From assembly GCA_029834535.1 (NCBI GenBank), contig JAQMWT010000553.1, forward strand, positions 1 through 64,000: a stretch of DNA of 64,000 nt. Reading direction: 5' to 3'. The stretch is from Chrysophaeum taylorii. Lineage: Eukaryota; Sar; Pelagophyceae; Pelagomonadales; Pelagomonadaceae. Numbering within the stretch: position 1 is the stretch's first letter; each line of letters starts with the position of its first letter. The notes under the pieces are model-generated. The model was not told where the DNA came from and made no database searches. It saw only the letters and a program-made list of their open reading frames with translations. The translations under genes were made by a program, and so were the position numbers. This document shows positions 21,430 through 30,457 of the stretch, piece by piece.

Positions 21430-22698
21430 CTAGTCGACGACGGCGTAGGCGCGGGCGTCGTCGTCATCGACTTGTTGTCTTCGGCACGCGAGGTCGTGGC
21501 GAAGGGCGGCGGAAACGAGCTCGATGTCGACGATGGCGTTGGCGCGATCGAAGTATACGTCGGAAGGAGGTTGGTCGAGCGCGTCGAGGGGAAGGACGAG
21601 GTAGTTGGAATAGGTCGCGCGCGCGCTGGCGAGCTGGGCGTCGAAGTCATCGGCTTTGAAGAGGCGGTAGGTCGTGGAGCCTTCGACGAGCGCGCACAGG
21701 CCCCAGCGCCAGCGGGCGTCGACTTTGGCGGGGCCGAGGCGGAGCGAGATCTTGAGGGGCTCGGCACCCTTCGAGTCGGGGACGGGGGTGAGGAGGGGCG
21801 CGGCGGAAGGAGCGCGCTTCGGCGTGAGGAGGTTCTGGAGCGCGGCGAGGGCGAGGCCGCCGCTCTCGGTGCGGTTGACGGCGCGGAGGGCGAGCTTGGC
21901 GAGGCGCGTGAAGTCGTCGTCGTCGACGCGGCGCCACTCGCGCGCGTCGGCGCGCGCCACGAGGCGGCGCTGCGCCTTGGCGAGGGTCTTGACGATCGAA
22001 TCGTAGCCGACGCGGCCGCCGTCGAGCCTGTCGTTTCCGTCGACGACGAGAGAGTCGCGCTCGATGTCGCGCCGCGCCTGGTGTTCGCTCTGGTCCCTCG
22101 AAGAAGAAGAAGAAGAAGAAGAAGAGCACGCAAAGGCGTCGCTCAAATCGCGCGCCGCGATTCTGACGGCGAGGCGTGGCTGGAGCGCGCGCAGGACGTC
22201 GTCGAAGAAGCGAGAAGACCCGAAAACGCTCGGAGAAGCCGCCGCCGTCGTCTCGCGAAACCTCGCGGTCGCCGACACGCGGTCGAGGGCCTCGTCGAGG
22301 TCGCGGCGGCGCTTCTCGTCCTCGACGTCGTCCTCGTCCGAGGAGTGTTCGCAGAGCTGTCGCGCGAGCGCGCGAGCAGATTTCGCGCGCTCGAGCAATG
22401 CTATTTCGTGGACGTTGGCGACCTGCTGCGTCGCGCGGACGCGCGCCTCGAGCCTTTCCTCCCCGGGCTCATCGTCGTCCTCGTCGTCGGGCAGCGCCAC
22501 CACCTTGGAGAGCGACAGCTCGACCTCCTCGACAGTCACCACGACGAACTCCTCGTCGCCGCTCGCAGAACGCGACTTTTTGCGCGGCCGCTCGCCGCAC
22601 ATCCCACCGCGCGGGCTCGCGGCCATGCGCTCCGTCATCGACTCGGCCTCCGCCAGCAGGGCGTCGGCCGACGAGGCGGCCACTATCGCCGAAGCCAT
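21430..22698 (-). CDS. Acidic low-complexity protein of unknown function
   Basis: Counted from the ATG at 22698 the product is 422 residues; an upstream in-frame ATG at 22761 is possible but would overlap the start of the divergent gene. The first half is rich in Asp, Glu and Ser, with a Ser tract near residue 195. The last 120 residues look folded, with LKISLRLGPAKVDARWRWGL, TTYRLFKADDFDAQLA and YLVLPLDALDQPPSDVYFD, but I do not recognise the domain. No signal peptide or membrane segment is seen. The open frame is long and its composition matches neighbouring genes, which argues that it is real. Confidence 0.6.
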   Translation of the reverse strand: MASAIVAASSADALLAEAESMTERMAASPRGGMCGERPRKKSRSASGDEEFVVVTVEEVELSLSKVVALPDDEDDDEPGEERLEARVRATQQVANVHEIALLERAKSARALARQLCEHSSDEDDVEDEKRRRDLDEALDRVSATARFRETTAAASPSVFGSSRFFDDVLRALQPRLAVRIAARDLSDAFACSSSSSSSSSRDQSEHQARRDIERDSLVVDGNDRLDGGRVGYDSIVKTLAKAQRRLVARADAREWRRVDDDDFTRLAKLALRAVNRTESGGLALAALQNLLTPKRAPSAAPLLTPVPDSKGAEPLKISLRLGPAKVDARWRWGLCALVEGSTTYRLFKADDFDAQLASARATYSNYLVLPLDALDQPPSDVYFDRANAIVDIELVSAALRHDLACRRQQVDDDDARAYAVVD

Positions 22699-22759
22699 CC
22701 GCGCACCATCTACTCCATTTCGGTAGGGCCTCGACGTCCGTTTCCCAGCAGCCAACGGC

Positions 22760-23980
22760 ATGCGGTCGGTCCTCGCGGCCCTCCTCGGCGTCGTCCTCGT
22801 ACTACCCTACGTCAGCTTCCTGCTGCGTCATCACCCCAGCAGCAGCGCTCCTGCTGTCCAAACAACAACAACAACAACAAGCCGGGAGGAGCCTCGGAGG
22901 AGGATCACACACGTCGCGGCCGTACCGACTTTCTCGCCGCTGGTCATCGTGGCCAAAGAAGAAGAAGAAAAACAGCCGGACAACACACTCAGAAAAAAAA
23001 AGAAGGTGCTGATCTTCACGATGGACTCGATGACGGGGTACGAGGCGAACGCGAAGCGGGGCGGAGCTTCGGGCGAGATCGCGGTGCGACGCTCGCTGAC
23101 GGCCGGCCTCGCCGAGAGAGGTCGCGACGTAGACGTCGCGACGTCCGATCGCGAATTCGACGAGCTCTGCCCGCCGCGCGGTCGGACCTGCGACAAGTAC
23201 GACGCCCTCGTCCTCGATGCGTGGACCTGGGCCGCACCCGGCTGGAAAGCAAAGCTTAATCTCGTCGGCCGCGAAGGCCGCGTTTTTTTGCTCGACTTCT
23301 TCGGCGCCGAGGCTCCGCGCCGCAACGGCATCGCCGTACCCCCCGACCGCATCCTCACGGCATACCCCACCTTCCCCGGAAACACCTTCCTGGGCTTCTT
23401 TTACGACGCGCCGCCCGCGACGACCACCGTTATTAACAAAAAAAAACTTCTCGGCGTCGTCTGGGGCAAGGACCCCAAGTACTACGCGGGCAAGGAAAAG
23501 GTGCTGCGAGCGGTGGCCAGGGTGGCGCCACTCCACTCGACGCTCAAGACCCCTCCGATCGGCCTCGTCGGCGTCCCCAACATTACCTTCCACGGCCATC
23601 TCACAAAAGAAAAGTGGTCGGCACTGCTCTCCGAGGCGAAGTTCGTCCTCGGCCTCGGAGACCCCCTTCTCGGCCCCTCGGCCCTCGACGCCGTTGCGCA
23701 CGGTTCTACCTACGTCGACCCCGACTACCCGAAACTTGTCAAACAGCGCTACGGCTCCCAGCACCCGTACCTCCGCCAAGTTCTCGGCGGCGAACCCTAC
23801 GTCTGCGCTGCCAAGCTCGACGACCCCGACTCCTACGTCCGCTGCGCGACCAGGGCTCTCCAGGGCCCTCCCCTCAAATCCCTCATCCTCCCCGACTTTA
23901 CAAAGCCTGCCTACATGGCGCGCCTCGACAAAATTTTCTTCCGGGACCAGCTTGGCCCCTCCACCAGCGGGATACGATGA
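22760..23980 (+). CDS. GT18-like (MGAT5-type) N-acetylglucosaminyltransferase, short form
   Basis: A single-exon gene of 406 residues. A short N-terminal hydrophobic stretch (LAALLGVVLVLPYVSFLL, about 5-22) gives a type II Golgi layout. The C-terminal part has LGVVWGKDPKYYAGKEKVL and then SEAKFVLGLGDPLLGPSALD followed by AVAHGSTYVDPDY (about 290-325). That pattern is typical of alpha-1,6-mannosylglycoprotein 6-beta-N-acetylglucosaminyltransferase, which adds the beta-1,6 branch to N-glycans. The animal enzyme is about 740 residues, so this is a reduced form with a short donor-side half, and acceptor specificity is unknown. It shares a short divergent promoter with the gene at 21430-22698. Confidence 0.65.
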   Translation: MRSVLAALLGVVLVLPYVSFLLRHHPSSSAPAVQTTTTTTSREEPRRRITHVAAVPTFSPLVIVAKEEEEKQPDNTLRKKKKVLIFTMDSMTGYEANAKRGGASGEIAVRRSLTAGLAERGRDVDVATSDREFDELCPPRGRTCDKYDALVLDAWTWAAPGWKAKLNLVGREGRVFLLDFFGAEAPRRNGIAVPPDRILTAYPTFPGNTFLGFFYDAPPATTTVINKKKLLGVVWGKDPKYYAGKEKVLRAVARVAPLHSTLKTPPIGLVGVPNITFHGHLTKEKWSALLSEAKFVLGLGDPLLGPSALDAVAHGSTYVDPDYPKLVKQRYGSQHPYLRQVLGGEPYVCAAKLDDPDSYVRCATRALQGPPLKSLILPDFTKPAYMARLDKIFFRDQLGPSTSGIR

Positions 23981-24220
23981 CGTCGACCACCCCCGTTACC
24001 ATCATCATCATCATCTTCTTCTTCTTCTCCTTCTTCTTCTTCTTCTTCTTCTTCTTCGGGAACGGCGCCCGGCCGCCATCGATAGTTGTAGTCACCCACA
24101 ATATTATGTACAACGGTGGATGGCACCACCCACCCACCACCAGTGCTCAGCAGCAATTTATAACTCGGCGGCGGCGGCGGCGGCGGCGCTATATATACGC
24201 TTTGTATAAATCGGCATTTT

Positions 24221-27154
24221 TCAGACGCGGCGCGATGGTAGCCCCGCCGCGGTGTTCGTCGGTACGAGACGGCTCCCCTTCGGCGCGCTGGCACCACCGC
24301 GGTGAGGAGGTGGCGTAATCGTCGTCCTCTCGTATGGCATAGCTGACGCCGGACGCGGCCTCGCGTTGCCGTCGTGCAACGCGCTCGCCGAGTTCGTCGT
24401 ACTGTGCAACGGAAAGTCTCCGACGGTCCGTCTTTTTCGGCGTCGGACACTTGTGGGAGTGCACGCTCGCACGGAGGCACTTGTCGGCCGATGTCCTAGC
24501 GATATCATTCCTCCGCGCGACGATCTTTGTTGCCCCGTGCCATCCCGGGTTAAGGAGGCTGCCGAGCGGTTCGAGACGCCCCCGGTCGACGGGCGGCAGT
24601 TTGAGACGTCCCCCGACGAAAAGGATTGGCGATTCGAAGCACTGCTGCTGTTGCCAGACGGCAAGTCTCCGATCATTCGTCTCTGCACGAGACTCTCTAC
24701 TTCATCGCGAGACGGCCCTAAGCGTCGTCGTCCGAGGTCGGTCAGCGACTGACGTCGCCTTGATTGGACGACGTCCACGGCAGAACCCGCGGCTGAGGCG
24801 GTCAACTGGCAGAGGAAGCTTGGAAGCTCGAGCTGAGCCTCGGCCTCTTTTTGAATGCGCCAGCGCATAGACGGCTTCAGTTCGAGCGTAACTGGAGCTC
24901 CCTGTTGCAACGTCAAGGTGCGTTTGGACGTGGCCGGAGCTGTCCCGGGTCGAGGGACGACGCTACCAGCCGAGAGGGGCCGAGGTGGCGCCACGACCCC
25001 CCCGACAACCTGCTGCTGCTGCCGTTTTTGCTGCTGGTGATGGTGCTGCTGTCTGATCCGCGAGCTTTGCGCGCCCGCGCGCGTCGCTACGACACCCTCG
25101 GGAGGATTCTCGCCACATACAAACACCGAATGGAGCTCGCGGAAAGAGGGTGTTTGCCGTACAGATCCGACGTGATGGGCCATTTGTCTGGCCCAAGCAC
25201 CTGAAACAACATGCTGCTGCGTTCCCGTCACGAGCGCGACGAACCCGGCCTCCGGCTCGGGTCGCTGAATCTGTGCCTGGGGTGGCCGAGACGACGATCG
25301 TCGAGTCCTTTTCTGCGAGAGCGCGCGGACGGTTATCGGATCTTTGAGCGGGACAGGCGGTGCTTGCGGCACGGATGAGTCTCGCAAAGCATCGTCTGGT
25401 TCGGCCTCGACCACGGCTGCTTGTTCCTCGAGCTGTATGACATCTCCTTCGCAACACGCGGGAGCAGGAGATTCCGCGACGGCCTCGTTATCGTCGGTTG
25501 CTTCGCTCTCGTCGTCCGTCGGTTCGTCGGCCTCGTCGCTCGCGTCGCACAGCAATCCCGCAATATCCCCGTCTTGCAGGATCGAAAAGATCGTGTGGTC
25601 TAAGAATTCACCGCCAGAGAACGACTTTCTGCGCGGGGTCGCGCGCGCCGTCGCTTCGCTCGCAGACGCGTCGAGATTGGCGTCGAGAATGGCGTCGATG
25701 TCTTCTCGCTTCGCGACTTTTCGAGGCTTCTTAGGCGCGTCTGAAGTTGTTTTCGAAGATGCAGAAGAAGACAAGGACGTTGATGACGCGGGTCGCTGCT
25801 GCTTTAGCCCAGCGAGCGTCGAAGCGATTTCAGAATGCCGCCGCCGCGGCGGGTTTTGTGGCGGGCGCGAAAAAGACTCTGGGAGCGTATCGACAGTGTG
25901 TCGCCGCCGACGGGCGAAATTTTTGCCGTATTTGTTGGCCGTCGCCAAGGTTGACGCCAGGTATCCGAAGTGGCGTGATTTCTTGGTGCGTTTATTTTGT
26001 TTGGATGCTGGCCGGAGCTTGTCGAGGATGATGTCGATGCTTTTGTTGTTGCCGCGCCCATTCTTCTTCTTTTTCTTGTCTCGGCGTTGTTTTTGCAGCT
26101 GCGGAGTCAGGGCGAGCATTTTCTTGGCGCCTTCCTCTATTCGGTGCTCGAGCTCCAATGCGACCTTGGTGTCCTTGCTGACTTTGGTCGCGTCTTCGTC
26201 GATCTGGTCGAGCCACGCGCTATCAACCTCCCAGCGGAAGACGATCCGACGACGATCCTCGTCGTCGTCCGGCGCGGCATCGGCGGGTTCGTCCGGCCGC
26301 GTATCGACCGTGACGAGGTCGAGCAGAAAACAGAGGAACTTGGCCAGCTTCTCCTTGTTGGGTTCACCATCGATGTACGCGTCGGCAACCTGGAACAGGC
26401 TGATCATGAATCGCGACATGTCGAGGCATTCGGCGCCCTGGACGTCGTTCTCCCATTCTTTCTCGGCGTTTCGTTTGGCATACGTGCGCCAGCCATGCTG
26501 CCGGGTCTCTTCCACGTTGAGCGCCGCGTAGAGATTCATGTGATAGTCGATGTATTCTTGCTTGCTCAGTGCCCCGCTCCGATCCTTGTCGCACACGAGC
26601 CAAAATCCCCGAAGGAGTGCGCGCACGACTGGGTCGTAGCGCAACATGTCGCGCTTCAAAAGATTTACGTCGTTGTTCGGATCGGCCTCGTTGCGCCGCC
26701 GCCGCCGCGACTCGGATTGCAGCGCCCACTCGGGGTGGCTGCCAAACACGAAGCTGTGAAATTCGTCCGCGTCGATCATCTCGTCGTCGTTCGCGTCCAT
26801 GTTGTCAACGTCGGCAAGGCGCAGCGCCACGTTGAGCTCTCGTTTGATCGCGTCGATCAACGCTTCCTTTCCGACGTTGTTTGATTGATCGAACAACGCC
26901 GACGTGCCGATGTCGCGCTTCCGCATCTCATCTCTTAACGTATCCTGGAGCCGCTGCAGCCGATAGTCGCTATCAAAGAAGCACCGAAGTTCGTGCATGA
27001 GCGTGGGTTTAACGTCTGCCATGTCTTCGAATTCGTACGATCTTGCGGGAACATTTTGCCCGAGGTCCACGAGCGGATTGAGAGGGTGCGGCTTGGGTTT
27101 GAGAGCCGCCAATCGACGTAGGAAGATCTCCTCGCGGTCGTCGTACATGGCCAT
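24221..27154 (-). CDS. Large EF-hand calcium-binding protein
   Basis: A 977-residue single-exon gene. Two canonical EF-hand loops are visible: DANDDEMIDADE (residues 120-131) and DKDRSGALSKQE (189-200), each with acidic residues at positions 1, 3 or 5 and a closing Glu. The first 340 residues form an EF-hand-containing helical region. The rest is largely disordered: Lys-rich near 360-400, an acidic stretch near 570-620, a Gln/His-rich run near 715-730 and an Arg/Ser/Pro-rich tail. A calcium-sensing or scaffold role is likely; the partner is unknown. No membrane segment is seen. Confidence 0.8.
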   Translation of the reverse strand: MAMYDDREEIFLRRLAALKPKPHPLNPLVDLGQNVPARSYEFEDMADVKPTLMHELRCFFDSDYRLQRLQDTLRDEMRKRDIGTSALFDQSNNVGKEALIDAIKRELNVALRLADVDNMDANDDEMIDADEFHSFVFGSHPEWALQSESRRRRRNEADPNNDVNLLKRDMLRYDPVVRALLRGFWLVCDKDRSGALSKQEYIDYHMNLYAALNVEETRQHGWRTYAKRNAEKEWENDVQGAECLDMSRFMISLFQVADAYIDGEPNKEKLAKFLCFLLDLVTVDTRPDEPADAAPDDDEDRRRIVFRWEVDSAWLDQIDEDATKVSKDTKVALELEHRIEEGAKKMLALTPQLQKQRRDKKKKKNGRGNNKSIDIILDKLRPASKQNKRTKKSRHFGYLASTLATANKYGKNFARRRRHTVDTLPESFSRPPQNPPRRRHSEIASTLAGLKQQRPASSTSLSSSASSKTTSDAPKKPRKVAKREDIDAILDANLDASASEATARATPRRKSFSGGEFLDHTIFSILQDGDIAGLLCDASDEADEPTDDESEATDDNEAVAESPAPACCEGDVIQLEEQAAVVEAEPDDALRDSSVPQAPPVPLKDPITVRALSQKRTRRSSSRPPQAQIQRPEPEAGFVALVTGTQQHVVSGAWARQMAHHVGSVRQTPSFRELHSVFVCGENPPEGVVATRAGAQSSRIRQQHHHQQQKRQQQQVVGGVVAPPRPLSAGSVVPRPGTAPATSKRTLTLQQGAPVTLELKPSMRWRIQKEAEAQLELPSFLCQLTASAAGSAVDVVQSRRRQSLTDLGRRRLGPSRDEVESLVQRRMIGDLPSGNSSSASNRQSFSSGDVSNCRPSTGGVSNRSAASLTRDGTGQQRSSRGGMISLGHRPTSASVRACTPTSVRRRKRRTVGDFPLHSTTNSASALHDGNARPRPASAMPYERTTITPPPHRGGASAPKGSRLVPTNTAAGLPSRRV

Positions 27155-27377
27155 CTATCCACCTGGTGTTTTTTTAACGTCGCGAGGCGTTGCCAAGGCG
27201 GCGGATTGACGCCATCTTCGGGTTCTTATCGGCGGCGGCGGCGGCGGCGGCGGCGGCGTTGGATACGACCATTTCAGGATACGACGACGATCGATCGAGG
27301 AGTCCGATGAAGTTTGAACTCTTGTTGAAGGACAACAAGAACGTCAAGGAAGGGTTTCGCGCAAGGCTCTCGATGAT

Positions 27378-28049
27378 ATGCACGCCCTCTTCTTTTTGAT
27401 CGCAAGCACGGACGCGGCCTCGCAGGGTCGCAACATCGAGGCGGCCCTCGCGAAGCACTGGGATGGGCTTGGAGGTATGTTCGCGTATTCGGCTCGCGAC
27501 GAAATGCTCGTCGCGGACGAGCCCATCGTGGCCTCATACGGTGAGGTGACGAGCAGGGGCGCGCGCGTGATGTTCGAGGCGCTGGGTCTCGACGGCGACA
27601 GCGTCTTTGCCGATCTCGGCTCTGGCGTCGGCAAGCTGGCCGCGCAGGCGTACCTCGAAGCGGGCGTGCGACGCGCCATAGCCGTCGAATTTTTTGAAGC
27701 GAGACACGAGCGCGCCGTCGAGGCCTGGCAACGCCTCGCCACCGAAGGTGCCGAGTTGCGCGAGGACTTCGATGCCGATGCCCTCGTCCACGTCTGCGCG
27801 GACGTCCTCGACGCGGATTTGGAAGGCGTCACTCATGCGTTCGTGTCAAATTACTGTTTCGGCGAAGAGACGAACGCGCGCATTGCGGATCGCCTCGCCG
27901 TCCTCCCCGGGCTCCGGCGAATCGCGACCTCGAGGCCCTTCCCTCCGCCGCACTTTCCCCTGGATCCCGCCCGCCGTATTCTCGTAGATATGTCCTGGGC
28001 GCCGCGCGTCGTCGTCAACATCTACGATCCGCCACTGTCGTCATCATAA
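27378..28049 (+). CDS. DOT1-like / class I SAM-dependent methyltransferase with possible signal peptide
   Basis: A 223-residue single-exon gene. The sequence YGEVTSRGARVMFEALGL then FADLGSGVGKLAAQAYLE (about 54-90) closely follows the DOT1 pattern in which the SAM-binding DLGSGVG is preceded by a Y-E segment. A downstream ADVLDADLEGVTHAFVSNYC (about 141-160) corresponds to the later VFVNN-type motif. DOT1 enzymes methylate histone H3 Lys79, but this protein begins with MHALFFLIASTDAASQG, a possible secretion or organelle signal, and lacks a nuclear basic region. It may therefore methylate a non-histone substrate. It converges with the next gene, with 60 bp between the stops. Confidence 0.7.
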   Translation: MHALFFLIASTDAASQGRNIEAALAKHWDGLGGMFAYSARDEMLVADEPIVASYGEVTSRGARVMFEALGLDGDSVFADLGSGVGKLAAQAYLEAGVRRAIAVEFFEARHERAVEAWQRLATEGAELREDFDADALVHVCADVLDADLEGVTHAFVSNYCFGEETNARIADRLAVLPGLRRIATSRPFPPPHFPLDPARRILVDMSWAPRVVVNIYDPPLSSS

Positions 28050-28109
28050 ATAATAATCATCAGCATCCCCACCTCAGTAGCGGGCGGCTGTCGTCGTCGT
28101 CGACGACGT

Positions 28110-29183
28110 CTAGGTGCGCACGAAGTCCGGCGGGACGTTTTCGGCGCCGCGCGCGCCGAGGCGGCCCGTCTCGCCCGCGTCAAGTTGTTCGTAAGTCTGG
28201 CCCATCGCGAGGTCTTGGGGTCGGAGTGTCTCTCCGGGGACGAGCTGCTGCAGGAGAGCGTAGGTGGCGTCGAGCGTTTCGAAAGATTCGAGTGCGCGGT
28301 CGTCGCGGCGCAGGCGGGCGAGCTGCGCGTCGAGCGACGCCGGAGCGGGGTATCCGGCGAGCGCAAACATCTCGAACGTGAGGCCGTTGACGACCGAAGC
28401 CTCGACGTCGACGGCGAGCGAGGCGAGAACGGCAGCGACGTCGGCGCGGCTGATGCGACCAACGGCCAGGTCGCCCTGCGAGACGACGACGCGTCCGCGC
28501 GGCCAGTCGTCGTTGAGGCCCGTCGGCCGCACGATCGTGTAGCGGCCACCCGAGCGGACGCGCAGGGTCTCCTCTGCCGTGCGCTTCACATCCAAGATGT
28601 TGAGCGGGTTGAGCCGCACGATAGGAATGTCGCTCGCGCCCTTGTACCTTTCCTTCTTGGCGTCGTCCCAGGCCGGACGCGTCACGGCTGCACTCGAGCA
28701 GCACACGACGCGACACGTGTCCCGCTCCCGGACGGCGTCGCCGAGGAGCCCGAGCGCCCGCACGTCGAAGGACGCCGTAGAAGACCCCATCATCAGCTCA
28801 GCTACGGCGCGCAACCTGTTGAGCGGCGACGCCGCGTCGCTAAACCCCGTCGCGCACCACACGACCACGTCCGCCTCCGACACCATAGTCTCTACCGCCT
28901 TGGAGTTCGTCAGCTTGATGTCGCTCGCAACCTCCAGCCGCGGATGATCCAACGGCAGCGTCGCCTTGGCTTTCTCGTCGTCACGGACGATCGCTGTCAC
29001 GACCGTCGAGTTTCGCGACAGCAACTCAGACACGACGAGTCTGCCGACGCGACCGGTAGCGCCCGCGACGACCACTCGTTGCTGCGCACTTGATGCCGAG
29101 AGGGCATTGCACTGCCACGCAACCAACAGAAACGCCGTAGTCTTCATCTTCCAGCTCAGTGTAGTCAAAACACGTTCCACCAT
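28110..29183 (-). CDS. Atypical short-chain dehydrogenase (NAD(P)-binding, NmrA-like), possibly plastid-targeted
   Basis: A single-exon gene of 357 residues, or 345 from the internal ATG at 29147. After an N-terminal hydrophobic leader (MKTTAFLLVAWQCNALSASS) comes VVVAGATGRVGRLVVSELL, the GxxGxxG NAD(P)-binding turn of atypical SDRs. VVCCSSAAVTR and YTIVRPTGLND occur later, as in plastid SDR proteins of the NAD(P)H-binding type. The leader plus SASS resembles the signal-plus-transit presequence of stramenopile plastid proteins, but the ASAFAP motif is not perfect. The substrate is unknown. Confidence 0.75.
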   Translation of the reverse strand: MVERVLTTLSWKMKTTAFLLVAWQCNALSASSAQQRVVVAGATGRVGRLVVSELLSRNSTVVTAIVRDDEKAKATLPLDHPRLEVASDIKLTNSKAVETMVSEADVVVWCATGFSDAASPLNRLRAVAELMMGSSTASFDVRALGLLGDAVRERDTCRVVCCSSAAVTRPAWDDAKKERYKGASDIPIVRLNPLNILDVKRTAEETLRVRSGGRYTIVRPTGLNDDWPRGRVVVSQGDLAVGRISRADVAAVLASLAVDVEASVVNGLTFEMFALAGYPAPASLDAQLARLRRDDRALESFETLDATYALLQQLVPGETLRPQDLAMGQTYEQLDAGETGRLGARGAENVPPDFVRT

Positions 29184-30457
29184 TAACCCGCGTACGTTCG
29201 GGTAGCCGGAGAGCTTTGGTGAAATAAACCCTTCTTTCTCTTCGAAAAAAGGGCTAATTTTTCAACCAAAGGCTGTGGTAATTAACGCGACTTGACTTTG
29301 GCGGCCTAACCCGAATTCACCCGAATTCTAAACAGCACTTGACGCGCTCTCCGCTTCAGCACAATGAATCCTCGGTCGCCCCCCCCCGATCGGCGCCCGA
29401 GGACGACAGCAGTTATGACGATTTTCACGTCGAACCCAGATTTCATGATATGGTGACAGTAGCTAGAAATCGCAAATGCGCTCCCCCCGGGTTTCTCGAG
29501 GCACCGATCGACGCCTCGTACGACCCTCTCACAGGCTAGGTGTGGGGCTGCGGGCAGGGGGGCGGTCAATTTTCGGGTGACTTTCGTGGGGGTATCCTCG
29601 AATAATAAGCTTGTAGTCGTTGGTTGCTATTATGGGCTGTGGGACGTTCGTCGGTGCCTCCGGAGAACTAGAATTGGCGCGCCGCGCCTTAACACCGCCC
29701 CTTGCCGCGCGCTGCATATTCCCGAGGCGACCCCCCGAGCAGCGCCATCGACTACGGATCCGACCTCGGGACAGACCCATGGGCTCCGAGAAGTCCATTC
29801 GTCGCTCTACACTACCGCTCTGTGATGCTTATCACGTCGTACAACGGCGTTTATTTGATAGCCCTAGAAAGCAAACCACTGGGCTGCCAACTTCGACCAA
29901 ACACCTCTCAGCCCCCGCGTGGGTGCTCAAAAGCTCAAACCCCCGAGCAAAGAGCCCTCCTCTCGGGCGTAGTGTACTTCAGTCGCGACAGCTGAACCGG
30001 TGCAGGGTTATAGTGGAACGTGCTGGTCGGTTCTCAGATGCAGGAATCCTCCTGGGTGATGGGTTGCCTGCCGGCGGCGCGATGAACAATAGCTCAAGGA
30101 CGCATACACTGGCGCGGAACACGAGAGGAAGTAGGATGCCCGATCGGCGACGGGGGAGGACATCAATTCGTAGCCTATCATATTCTATCACGGTCTAGAA
30201 GGAGGGAGAAGGGGGCGTCCGTCCGTCCGTCCGGGTCTCCCGAAAAGAGAGAGAGAGAGAAAGAGAGGTCGGAGTTGCGGCTAAGGCCCGACGGAGGGTT
30301 CACGAGGGGCAGGCAACAGCGGCATACCGACGTCGACCCACGGGGAGAAGGCCCGCTCCCCCACGAGGAAGTCCACATCATCATCCGGCAAAAGGGCAGG
30401 TGCGGTTATTGCGCACAGAAGTTTGGCGGATCATGCGCCCCCCGGGGGGAAGTGCGG
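29184..30457. other. Long intergenic region without a recognised gene
   Basis: About 1.27 kb between two minus-strand genes. Short open frames exist on both strands but none shows family-like sequence or a supported ATG. A 66-codon plus-strand frame at 29339-29539 lacks an ATG. A (CCGT)n run lies near 30216 and a GA-rich run near 30247. Part of this must hold the SDR promoter and the SNF2 3' end. Confidence 0.6.

Noticed and set aside
22802-23779. Long minus-strand frame opposite the GT18-like gene.
   Set aside because: It is the antisense shadow expected in GC-rich coding DNA; the plus-strand product has family motifs.
29339-29539. A 66-codon plus-strand frame with a plausible-looking C-terminus (CAPPGFLEAPIDASYDPLTG).
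   Set aside because: It has no ATG and no upstream exon that I can identify; it could be a relic or chance.
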